Shown: positions 44,270 through 52,703 of the stretch, one piece after another
How positions within the stretch are numbered: the stretch's first letter is position 1
Layout of the letters: each line of letters opens with the position of its first letter
Origin: Dermabacter hominis NBRC 106157
Lineage (GTDB): Bacteria; Actinomycetota; Actinomycetes; Actinomycetales; Dermabacteraceae
Assembly: GCF_001570785.1 (NCBI RefSeq)
Contig: NZ_BCSI01000002.1
Location: forward strand, 186,001-250,000
Direction of reading: 5' to 3'
DNA length: 64,000 nucleotides
Notes under the pieces: generated by a model
What the model was told of the DNA's origin: nothing
What the model saw: only the letters and a program-made list of their open reading frames with translations
Database searches by the model: none
Made by a program: the position numbers and the translations under genes

Positions 44270-46198
44270 ATGACGAGCGAGAACTTTCGCGAAAATGCAC
44301 GCCCCCACGCCTCCGAGTTGCTCGGCCGTTCTTGGCTTAACACCGGCGGGGTCGAGCTAAGCCTCGAGGATCTTCGCGGCAAGATCGTGGTCCTCGATTT
44401 TTGGACGTTTTGTTGCGTGAACTGCCTGCACGTGCTCGACGAGCTGCGACCGCTTGAGCAGAAGTGGTCGCAAGAGATTGTCGTGATCGGTGTGCACTCG
44501 CCGAAATTCTCCTTCGAGCGCGACCACGACGCCCTCGTCGCCAACATCGAGCGCTACGGAGTCGAACATCCCGTGCTCGACGACCCCGACCTACGCACGT
44601 GGAGCGAGTACGGCGCGAAGGCCTGGCCGACCCTCATGGTCCTCGACACGCACGGCCGCATCGCCGCGTCGATGTCGGGCGAAGGCCACGCGGCGAATCT
44701 CGACTCGACCATCGCGAGGCTCGTGAGCGAGGGGGAGTCCGACGGCACCCTCGTGCGCGGCGATGCCCCTACTGTTCTCGAGCAATCCGAACTCCATACA
44801 CTGCGTTTCCCCTCGAAAGGCGGGCTTTTGCCCGACGGTCGCATCGTCGTGAGCGACGCGGGGCAAAACCGTATCGTCGTGTTCGAAGCCGACGGCGTGA
44901 GCGTCGACGAGGTGGTCGGCACGGGCGTGCGCGGCTGGGCCGACGGCGACGCGGGCGAGGCACAGTTCTCGCAGCCGAATGGCATCGCCGTCCTTCCACC
45001 TGAAGTCGCCGACCAGGTGGGCTACGACCTCGTGATCGCGGATACCGGCAATCACCGACTGCGCGGTGTGCAGCTCGGCAGGCGTCGGCTCCTGCGCTCC
45101 CGGATCGAAAGCCACGTGTTCACCCTCGCCGGGAACGGCGAGCAGTGGATGCAGGGCCAGAGCCTTCCCACGGGGGTGGGCACTCCGATCCAGTTCGCCC
45201 TCTCGACACCGTGGGATGTCGAATGGGATGACGTATCCGGGCAGATCATCATCACGATGGCGGGAATCCACCAGATGTGGACCTACCGGCCGGCGGCTCT
45301 CAACGACGACGGCGAGTTCGTTGACGAAGGCGCGCTCGCGGTTCTCGCGGGAACGACCCAGGAGGGCCTCGTAGACGGCGCTCTCGTGCGCTCGTGGTGG
45401 GCACAGCCCTCGGGCGTCACGGTCGACGCCAACGGGACCGTGTTCGTTGCCGACGCCGAAACGAGTGCGGTGCGCGTGATTGCCGCGGATCGCAGCGAGG
45501 TCACGACTCTCGTGGGAGAGGGCCTCTTCGATTTTGGTCACGTCGACGGCCCTCTCGACAAGGCCCGCCTGCAGCACCCCCTTGGCATCACGGTCCTCGC
45601 CGATGGCCGCCTCGCGGTCGCCGATACCTATAACGGCGCGGTTCGGATCATCGACCCGATTCACGACTCGGTCGTCACCGTTGCGACCGGACTTTCGGAG
45701 CCGAGCGACCTCATCGTCGTCGACCCGATCGATGGGCTCGCGCAGCTCATCGTCGTTGAATCCGGCGCGCACAAGCTCACGTGGGTGTCCATTTCGCCCG
45801 CTGCCGAGCAGATAATCGACGAGGGCCCGCAGCAGACCGAACGCCCCGCGACAGCGGTCTCGAACGCCGGTCCGCTCACGGTCACCGTCGCGTTCACGCC
45901 GCCCGAGGGGCACAAGCTCGACGACTCCTTCGGCCCGGCAGTCCAGGTGAGCGTCTCGACGACACCGCCGGCGATGCTCGTGAGCGGAGGCGGAACCTCG
46001 AGCGAACTCGAGCGCGAGATTGAGCTCGACCCGAACTACAGCGAAGGCGTCATTCACGTCAGTGCGCGCGCTGCCTCGTGCGACGCCGACCCAAGCGTAG
46101 AGTTCCCCGCGTGCCACATGCACCAGCAAGACTGGGGCGTGCCGATCACGCTGACCGAGGAGGGCACGCGCGCGCTCGTCCTCTCGCTTCTCGCATGA
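44270..46198 (+). CDS. Thioredoxin-like/NHL-repeat protein
   Basis: 642 aa. An N-terminal thioredoxin fold (about 20-160) has the redox motif FWTFCCVNCLHV (Cys near 47, 48 and 51) and the cis-proline region KAWPTLMV. An NHL beta-propeller follows (about 170-500), with repeats such as LADGRLAVADTYNGAVRII and VIADTGNHRLRG, then a C-terminal beta domain. Same architecture as bacterial homologues of NHLRC2. No signal peptide, so cytoplasmic. Its stop overlaps the next gene's ATG. Confidence 0.9.
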   Translation: MTSENFRENARPHASELLGRSWLNTGGVELSLEDLRGKIVVLDFWTFCCVNCLHVLDELRPLEQKWSQEIVVIGVHSPKFSFERDHDALVANIERYGVEHPVLDDPDLRTWSEYGAKAWPTLMVLDTHGRIAASMSGEGHAANLDSTIARLVSEGESDGTLVRGDAPTVLEQSELHTLRFPSKGGLLPDGRIVVSDAGQNRIVVFEADGVSVDEVVGTGVRGWADGDAGEAQFSQPNGIAVLPPEVADQVGYDLVIADTGNHRLRGVQLGRRRLLRSRIESHVFTLAGNGEQWMQGQSLPTGVGTPIQFALSTPWDVEWDDVSGQIIITMAGIHQMWTYRPAALNDDGEFVDEGALAVLAGTTQEGLVDGALVRSWWAQPSGVTVDANGTVFVADAETSAVRVIAADRSEVTTLVGEGLFDFGHVDGPLDKARLQHPLGITVLADGRLAVADTYNGAVRIIDPIHDSVVTVATGLSEPSDLIVVDPIDGLAQLIVVESGAHKLTWVSISPAAEQIIDEGPQQTERPATAVSNAGPLTVTVAFTPPEGHKLDDSFGPAVQVSVSTTPPAMLVSGGGTSSELEREIELDPNYSEGVIHVSARAASCDADPSVEFPACHMHQQDWGVPITLTEEGTRALVLSLLA

Positions 46199-48783
46199 AC
46201 GCCTTCGCTTTGGGGGCCGACACCGCCTGGATGCTCGTTGCGGCCGGGGTCCTCTCGCTCGTAGCCCTCGCCCACCCGTGGTTCTGGATCGCGCGCGGTA
46301 GAGCCGGCGTCGATGATCGCGCGCCGCGGATCGGCACGCTCGTGACGGCAGCCTCGCATTCGGCTCTGTGGGGCGGGCTCGGCGCGGGAATTCTCGTGGC
46401 CCTTGCCCCCGGCGATGCCGGTGATCGGGTGTTGCGCGGCGGCTCCGTTTTCTTTGGCAGCATCCTTGCGGTCGCCGTAGCGGCCCTCGGCGCGCTGCTC
46501 GTCGCACGGGCGAATGTCGATGGCCTCGATCCGGACGCCACTGATAAACCGCGAAAGCCACGCCTTTCTGCGGCGAGAGCTCTGCCCGGGAGCGTGCGTG
46601 GAATCGGCGTGGGCGCCGCAACGCTCATGCTCATTGCCCTCATCGTGGTGAAGCATGCCGATGCGGGGCCGCTCCTCCTCCTCGTCGCGCTCGGCCTCGC
46701 GATCGGTGGGGCGTCGTTGCGCTCGGGCGTGGCGCTCTCCTCACTGGGGGAGACCGGTGCACGGATTGACGTTGGCACGCTTGAGCAGTCTCGAGGCCGG
46801 GACGATCTCTCACTCGAGTCCCTGTCCCCGCCGCTCGCGCGCGGCCCGCTGCGCGCGGTCGATTCCGCTGCGCTCGCGGCTCTCCTCGCGGGCGCCGTCA
46901 TGACGCTCGGTGCACCCATCGTGGGGCTCGCCGGTCTCGTTTCCGCAATTGTGCTGGCGTGCGGTGCGCTCGTCGCACTGATTGGCTCGGCTTTCGTGCC
47001 CGCCGGATCGACGCGCTCCTCGCGCTTCGTGGGCGCCGGGCTCACGGGGATCATTCCGCTCGCTCTCGTCGGCTCTGTTCTCTCCCTGTGGCTGCCCACT
47101 CGCTACGCGAATCTCCGCATGGCCGAAGTGGGGCTCGGAAACTTTAACGACCCGTTGCTCGTGTCGCTCTTCGTCGACTCGGATACCCAGCAGGCACCCG
47201 CGTCCGTCGCGCGCGATGAGGTCGAACCTCTGATCGAGAAAATCGCTGCGCAGTTCTCCGGCTTCTACGCAAACGTGGGCGACGCCCCCGAAGCGCAAAG
47301 CGTTGCCGACACGATCATGCTGCACGCGATCAACCCCTCGTTCGTGACGGGCCTCGCGCTCGTCATTGGAGGTGCACTCGCCCTCCTTGCGGGCCTTGCG
47401 ATCGTGTGGCCGCACGTGCGGACCGAGACCGCCATGGGAGCAGGCCCCTCCCGCGGGATGGTCGCCGCTCGCTTCGGGCGCATCAGCCCGTCGTCGGTGG
47501 GTCTCGGCTCCAGTCGCGCACTCGCGCTGCTCGCCATTGCCGCTCTGCTCGGTATCGCAGCGGCGTGGGGCCTCGCGACTGCCGCCGCAGGTATCGCCTA
47601 CCTCGGCTACTACCTTCTCGCGCTCGCGGCGGCGGGAGCCGCGGCTGTGTGGGGCGGCTTCTCGGCGATCGCGGGCGCCGAGTATTCTCGCGAAACCGCC
47701 GTTTCGGTGCGCGACGGTGACGCCGCGGAGCAGTCCTCTCACGAGGCGCTCGCGGGCTCTCTTCTCGCGCTGCTGTCGAGTGTTGCTGCCCTCCCGCTCG
47801 TGGCACCGATTGCGGGAGCGATGCGCGCGGCGCCGCAGCAGGGTGCGCTGTGGGCCGACAGGCAGCTACGCGCATTGAGCGTTGATTCGCCAACGGTCGT
47901 TCTTGGTTTCGCGTTCGGTGTTGTGGCCGTTCTGGCCGTGGTCGCGTTCATCGCGACGCCCACGCGCGCTGTTCTTGCCAATGCCGTGACCGAGGCGCGC
48001 ATTGCGCTCGCCGAACGGTCGAGAGCTCGAGGTTCATCCGACGGCCCCGATGATTGTGGCGACGAGGTGCTCTTTGAGGGGCTCGAGAGCGCGCTTCGGC
48101 GCACGTCAGCGATCGTGGTGATGTGTGCGTTGCTCGCGCCGGCCGTATGTGGCTTCGGGATCGGAGCGGCATCGCTGCCCGCCTTCGCCGTCGGGGTTCT
48201 CGTCGCATCCGGTTGCGCGGCGTCTGTCGCGTTCGCGCGCGTGGCATCGAGCGAGGCGGCCCTCGCGCGGGTTGAGTCAGGGGTGGCCGGCGGCACCGCG
48301 TCGCTTGCCTACTCGTCTGTGCTCACCGAAGTATCGGAGGCCCGGGCTCGAGTGGCGCTCACGTCTTCGCTTGCCGGCGCGTCAGGCTTCGGTGTCATCG
48401 CGGTGCTCATGACACTCGCGGCCGCACCCGCAGTCGTGTCCCTCACGGGAGATGAGGGGACGCATCCTCTCGTGCGGGTCATCATCGTGGTCGCGGCCCT
48501 CATGGTGCTCGTCGTCCCGATCGTGCTGTCGCGGGGCCTCGAGCAGGTCGATCTCGCCGACAATCTGCGAGAAACTGCCGATGGTGATCAGCCTTCCCGT
48601 GTCTTGAACACGACGCGCGGGAAGGCCGCGAGTGTGCAGGCGCAATCGAAGAAGCCGGCGGCGCAATCCAAGCGAAACTCGGATGCCCGCGAGGAAAATT
48701 TGCTCGAATCCGGCGACCTTGTCGACGACATTTTCGGTGAACCTGAAGTCTCGAAGAAGAAGCGTGGGCGCAAGCGAAAGTAA
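46195..48783 (+). CDS. Catalytically degenerate membrane-pyrophosphatase-like protein
   Basis: 862 aa with about 15-16 membrane segments. By remembered family motifs it aligns along its length with H+/Na+-translocating pyrophosphatase: VARANVDG (103-110) with the vRANvRT helix, [22 protein letters not shown] (183-204, partly) with [37 protein letters not shown] with [21 protein letters not shown] (568-575) with the VLIGLFIGG helix, and [11 protein letters not shown] (717-727). The Asp/Lys/Asn residues that bind Mg-PPi are absent in every block. The C-terminal 80 residues are a Lys/Ser-rich tail. ATG overlaps the NHL gene stop. Function unknown. Confidence 0.6.
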   Translation: [862 protein letters not shown]

Positions 48784-49273
48784 GGCACGCACTCGCGCTG
48801 ACTAATCTTCGTGTCGACTCGTTTTTCGTGTCAACTCTTATTCGCGCCAACTTGGGTTCGGTCTAACTTGGATTTTATCCACCTCGAGGCCGATTCTTAT
48901 CAGCTTTTGGAATTTGCGAGTACACGTTTTAATACTCGCTTACGCGACCGCGAGTTTCGCGTACTTGCTCATTCACGTCAGCGTCGGTGCCCCGTTTCGT
49001 GCTGAATCTTCCTTCCTTCGGCTTTCAGAGTGCCGAGTCTCTGGCGCTCGCATTGGTACCCGGTCGGTCGTTGTCGTTCCAGACGTTGTCGTTCCGAGGG
49101 TTTTGGTCAGGCAGCGTAAGGCCGCGTTCGCCAACCCACCGACCGGTCCGAACCAGAGCCAGCACAACGTGATGGCCGGGGTCGAACTGGCCCTGGTGAG
49201 GCTGAAGCCATGCTGGGCGGCGTCAAGCTCATCGCCTGATCCTCGAGGACGATGCCTACCGGGCCGAGCTGGG
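48784..49273. other. Intergenic stretch, no gene recognised
   Basis: About 490 bp, more AT-rich at its left, with short direct repeats (CGTGTC-ACTC near 48809 and 48826; CGTTGTCGTTCC near 49071 and 49085). Short open frames exist but none shows family features. The right 120 bp regain high GC and may be eroded coding sequence (about 49150-49273). It marks the transition from backbone to the insertion-sequence zone. Confidence 0.5.
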
Positions 49274-49308
49274 CCTGACCCCCGGACAGTGGACACGTCG
49301 GGGGTTAG

Positions 49309-50205
49309 CTATGCTGCTTTGGTCAGTGTAGCTGATGTGAGTGCTTCGAAGTCATCGGGAGCTAGAAGGTTGCACCACGAGTGTCGCCGGCGCGTGTTGT
49401 AGCGCATGCACCACCGGAAGACTTCCTGCCGGCAGATAATGGGATTGTCAAAGACTTTCCTATCACGCAAGACTTCCCGCTTTAAGGTGGCGTTAAAAGA
49501 TTCTGCTAGGGCGTTATCCGCACTCGTTCCTACCGCGCCCATGGATTGGCGCACACCCAACGACGAGCAATAGCTCCTAAAGGCTTGTGAGGTGTACACA
49601 CTGCCGTGATCGGAATGGAATGCAGCCCCGTCAAGACTGCCACGCACACCGTGCGCGTGGGCTATTGCATCGACGACCAGTGACACTCGCATGTGGTCTG
49701 CGAGCGCATAACCTGCAAGTTTCCGTGAATACGTGTCAATGACTGTGGCCAAATACATGTTCTTGCCACCCTTACAGGACAGGTAGGTAATGTCGCCAAC
49801 ATAAACGCGGTTCGGCTCGTTGGATGTGAATTTACGGCCTTCTAAGTCCGGCATGACCCGGTGGCCAGGCTTGCGCCTGGTAGTGACACATCGGCGGCGC
49901 TTGGTAAAGCCTTTAAGTCCCATGGATTTCATGATGCGTGCGACCTTCTTGTGATTTATCGGGCCGAAATCCGTATCACTGTTGAGGCTTGCAGCGATGC
50001 GTTTAGCATCATAAAGCCCGTACTCGTCATCGAAGATGGTTGTAATTCTCGCACCAATAAGGGCATCGGAACACATCTTTAACCTGCGCTTTTCACGGGT
50101 TTGGACCCATATATAGAACGAGGAACGATTCAGCTTTAACACATCGCACATTCGCTTAACCGAGTACTCGGTTCGGTAGTCATAGACAAACTGGAAGCGG
50201 ATCAC
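49309..50205 (-). CDS. IS3-family transposase OrfB (DDE integrase)
   Basis: 298 aa. The rve catalytic core is complete: YVGDITYLS (first Asp, about 132), FHSDHGSVYTS (second Asp, about 197) and NALAESFNATLKRE (Glu, about 233). The N-terminal HTH_21 region has CDVLKLNRSSFYIW. The GTG at 50205 overlaps the OrfA stop (GTGA), so it may be made by coupling as well as by the -1 frameshift usual in this family. Confidence 0.93.
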   Translation of the reverse strand: MIRFQFVYDYRTEYSVKRMCDVLKLNRSSFYIWVQTREKRRLKMCSDALIGARITTIFDDEYGLYDAKRIAASLNSDTDFGPINHKKVARIMKSMGLKGFTKRRRCVTTRRKPGHRVMPDLEGRKFTSNEPNRVYVGDITYLSCKGGKNMYLATVIDTYSRKLAGYALADHMRVSLVVDAIAHAHGVRGSLDGAAFHSDHGSVYTSQAFRSYCSSLGVRQSMGAVGTSADNALAESFNATLKREVLRDRKVFDNPIICRQEVFRWCMRYNTRRRHSWCNLLAPDDFEALTSATLTKAA

Positions 50206-50501
50206 CAGCGTGTCTCTTCGGCAAAATATTTAGCAGCTTTACGTAGAATATCGCGTTCTTCGCGCAGCTTCGCGTTTTCTTTTTCCAGCTGGCGGATTCG
50301 CTCAGAATCAGTCGCCGCTTGGGCTTTATCATGCACGGCTTTAATGCGGGCACGTTTGCCAGTGCCGTACTTCTTGACCCAAGAATGCAGCGAGGCACGG
50401 TTGATACCGAGCTCTGCTGATGCTGCGTTCAGCGAGAGGTCCTCATTGTTTTCATAGAGGGCCACAGCATCGCGTTTGAACTGTTCGGAGTACCTGGACA
50501 T
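50202..50501 (-). CDS. IS3-family transposase OrfA (HTH protein)
   Basis: 99 aa. An N-terminal helix-turn-helix (RYSEQFKRDAVALYEN, then SLNAASAELGINRASLHSWVKK) and a C-terminal leucine-zipper-like coiled coil (RIRQLEKENAKLREERDILRK, partly). Binds IS ends and dimerises with OrfB. Starts with ATG at 50501 after AGGTAA. Confidence 0.92.
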   Translation of the reverse strand: MSRYSEQFKRDAVALYENNEDLSLNAASAELGINRASLHSWVKKYGTGKRARIKAVHDKAQAATDSERIRQLEKENAKLREERDILRKAAKYFAEETRW

Positions 50502-50570
50502 GGTGGTAGATTACCTTTCTTCCCAGCCCGACTGGGCTGGATATCAGGTGTCCACCAAACAGGGGTCAGG

Positions 50571-50726
50571 TCCAACTTTGCCGATGAATGAGGCAAAGCG
50601 GTCCCGTAGAGATGTTTCGTGTTGGTTGACTTGCTTGGACAGGACCTGGGTGCCGTGTTCATCCAGGACGCAGGCGTGGTGGAAGTATTTGCCGACGTCC
50701 ATGCCGATGACATAGCGGTATGTCAT
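50571..50726 (-). pseudogene. Truncated IS110-family transposase, N-terminal fragment
   Basis: The first about 52 residues of a DEDD transposase: VIGMDVGKYFHHACVLDEHG carries the first catalytic Asp. The frame then runs into the IS3 right end at 50570 and stops after eight IS-encoded codons (50544). No continuation is found beyond the left IS3 end, so the rest was deleted. The upstream non-coding end of the element probably persists to about 51010. Confidence 0.85.
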
Positions 50727-51074
50727 GGTGGTACTCCTAGCGATAGAAAAGCGGTAATCTGCTTCGTCGCTGGGGTTGGTCGGACATACTTCGTGCTGGC
50801 GTCCACATTACTTTGAGATCTCACACCAACTAGTGGCGTGGATCAGGTTCCTATTGAGCTGTTGGAGTAGGTCACTGCCTTCGGCGGCATCACCCCCCGG
50901 ATCATTTTCTTAACAGGGCGAATAAGCGCCATGCCGAAGCCAGCGACTAGTTCCTCCAGTCCCGAAGGGAATGAGGGAACGGAGTAAACATAACCCGCCC
51001 CGATTAGGGGACTACGTAATGAATCCTCGGAGCCCTCCGGTGGAACTACTTAGAACGTAATGGGTAGCCATGAC
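50727..51074. other. Remnant IS110-type non-coding end; no gene
   Basis: About 350 bp without coding potential between two IS110-family genes. The part next to the truncated gene (to about 51010) should be its upstream non-coding end, which in this family can encode a guide (bridge) RNA. It includes GTGGCGTGGATCAGG and a CCTCCAGTCCCGAAGGG-type local hairpin (50954-50970). Confidence 0.4.
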
Positions 51075-51112
51075 TGATCGCCGGGCCGCAACGTGCGGGC
51101 CGGCGGTGATCA
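51075..51112. repeat. Strong imperfect hairpin downstream of IS110-family transposase
   Basis: TGATCGCCGGGCCGCA, three bases, then TGCGGGCCGGCGGTGATCA: arms of 16 and 19 bases pairing with small bulges. It lies 11 bp past the transposase stop, inside the expected element end. Candidate structured RNA or terminator. Confidence 0.6.
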
Positions 51113-51122
51113 GCGCAGCGGC

Positions 51123-52339
51123 CTACGCAGCCGTGGCGATGGTTCTAGCAGGGATTTCTCGGAAGAACTCACGCCGAGTCAACAGGGCATAGATGACGTT
51201 GCAGCGGCTCCGGGCAAGCCACATCACCGCGGCATTGTGTTTCTGTCCTTCAGCCCGTTTACGCAGGTAGTAGTCGCGCGATGCGGGATGGCAGTTCGAC
51301 GCGATCCACGCCGTTCGAAACATCGCGTTTTTCAACTGTTTATTGCCGGCCCTGGTGGGAAACTCGCCGCGGACCGACGTACCCGACTGCCGGGTGGTCG
51401 GCGCGATGCCGGCGTAAGCGGCCAAGTGCGCGGCGTCGGCGAAGTCCTGGCAATCGCCGATGGACAACAAGATGCTAGAGGCGGTCTCGATGCCTACGCC
51501 GGGCATCGACATCAAGACCTGGGCAAGAGAGAACGATTCGAGCATCTCCTCGACTTGTCCGGCGATCGTGTCGCGCTGTGCTAGAAGCGCTTTGATGTTC
51601 GCCGCCAGCTGGGGAATGACCAATTCTGCTGCCGCAGTGCCGGGTACCGTGACAGTTTGCTCGGCAAGGGCGGCGAAAATTGCGTCAACCAGGGAAGCAG
51701 GATCCTTCTTGGCGCGGTTGCGCATCCACTTCAGGACCCGGCCTCGACCTGCGGCGGCCAGTTTTGTCGGACCTTCGTAGTGGATGAGCGAGTCCAGCAC
51801 CAGCGTGCGCGAGAGAATCTCGCCTGCCAAGACGCGCTCGAGTGCGGGGTGAATCTGTGTGAGCGCGCTGCGAAGGCGGTTTTTCGTTCGGGTGGCGTCT
51901 TTGGCGATGTCGTCGTGGAATCCGGCGAGCATCTTCAGCGCTGCTAGTGTCTCGTCGTCGCGGTCGACTGCCCGCAGTGTGTGCGGCATGGTGCGGGCGG
52001 TGTCGGCGATGATGAATGCATTCCGGCGGCGGTTTTTGATCGTCCAGGGTAGAGATCGGCTGCTTTTCGCATGGCTAGGTCGGGGAGGTCTCCGACCGTG
52101 CAACCGCAGTCGCGGGCCACGGCGATGGGCAGGGCGCCGATCGTGTTGGGTTGATCGATGACCATGAGAACGCTGCCGTGGGCTTGCATGGACGCGAAGA
52201 TTTCGCGCCGTGCGGCTTCGTCTTGGGGTAGCGGTTTGTCGTAAATTCTCTCGCCGGTGTTGGTCAGCGCGCAGGCATGGTGGCCGGTTTTGCCGACGTC
52301 GAGGCCGATGATGATTTCGGGTGTTGTGGACGGTTCCAT
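51123..52339 (-). pseudogene. Frameshifted IS110-family transposase
   Basis: About 405 codons. N-terminal DEDD domain from ATG 52339: IIGLDVGKTGHHACAL with the first Asp, then MVIDQPNTIGALP, to ADLYPGRSKT. The frame is lost near 52035-52048, and the continuation RRRNAFIIADTARTMPHTLR reads in another frame to the stop at 51123. It includes the transposase_20 domain (SMPGVGIETASSILLSIGD; LAAYAGIAPTTRQSGTS). The expected DRRDAF catalytic Asp reads Asn in the present sequence. A single indel explains it. Probably inactive. Confidence 0.88.
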
Positions 52340-52602
52340 GGTGGTGTCCTTCTGTTGCGGCTGGTCGCCGGTGTCTTGGACATCCGTTGCAGGTACCCAC
52401 GTTACGACGAGACCTCTGTTTGGTCCGTGTCCCTATTAGCTGTCAGCGGTTGTCCCCGGTGTCCGGTGGCAACACCCCCGGATTATGGAAATGTTCACGC
52501 AGATAAGCCATACCGGGCCCGGTGACCGCGCCCCGTGAGGGGCACCATCACGGTAACGGGGTGAGGGGGGGTAAGGTCAGTAAATTGAGCCTGGCGTAAT
52601 GC
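52340..52602. other. Upstream non-coding end of IS110-like element and island boundary
   Basis: About 260 bp, no gene seen. The first roughly 160 bp upstream of the transposase start should be the element's non-coding end. From about 52520 the sequence is G-rich (CGGGGTGAGGGGGGGTAAGG) and leads into the iron-box repeats. Confidence 0.4.
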
Positions 52603-52648
52603 GATAAGGATTGCCTAAACTAATAGATAAGGATTGCCTAAACTAATA
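52603..52648 (+). promoter_or_regulatory. Two tandem DtxR/IdeR iron boxes
   Basis: The 23-mer GATAAGGATTGCCTAAACTAATA is repeated exactly head-to-tail at 52603-52625 and 52626-52648 (shown here in part: core TAAGGATTGCCTAAACTAA). That 19-bp core matches the DtxR consensus TTAGGTTAGCCTAACCTAA at 15 of 19 positions. It ends 55 bp before the first gene of the transporter operon. Iron-dependent repression is inferred from the match. Confidence 0.8.
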
Positions 52649-52703
52649 CTGGTTCAGGTGGTGTTCCCGATCGGGAATCGGCAACGGAAGCGAGGCGGCG
52701 ACG

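Larger units (their letters stand above)
49274..50570 (-). mobile_element. IS3-family insertion sequence
   Basis: About 1.3 kb with two overlapping transposase frames. Terminal inverted repeats: left 49274-49298 begins CCTGACCCC and ends TGGACAC; right, read inward from 50570, also begins CCTGACCCC and has TGGACAC at the same spacing (about 18 of 25 bases match). GC is clearly lower than the backbone. No convincing target-site duplication was found next to the ends. The right end abuts a truncated IS110-family gene. It looks intact, so it may be mobile. Confidence 0.88.

Noticed and set aside
48811-49005. Short open frame in the intergenic region after the pseudo-pyrophosphatase
   Set aside because: 64 codons, no ribosome-binding site, no recognisable protein features, different codon use.
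52649-52703. Thiamine (THI) riboswitch before the YkoE-like gene
   Set aside because: YkoE systems often carry one, but no CTGAGA or ACCTGA-type core is present in the leader; iron boxes occupy the promoter.
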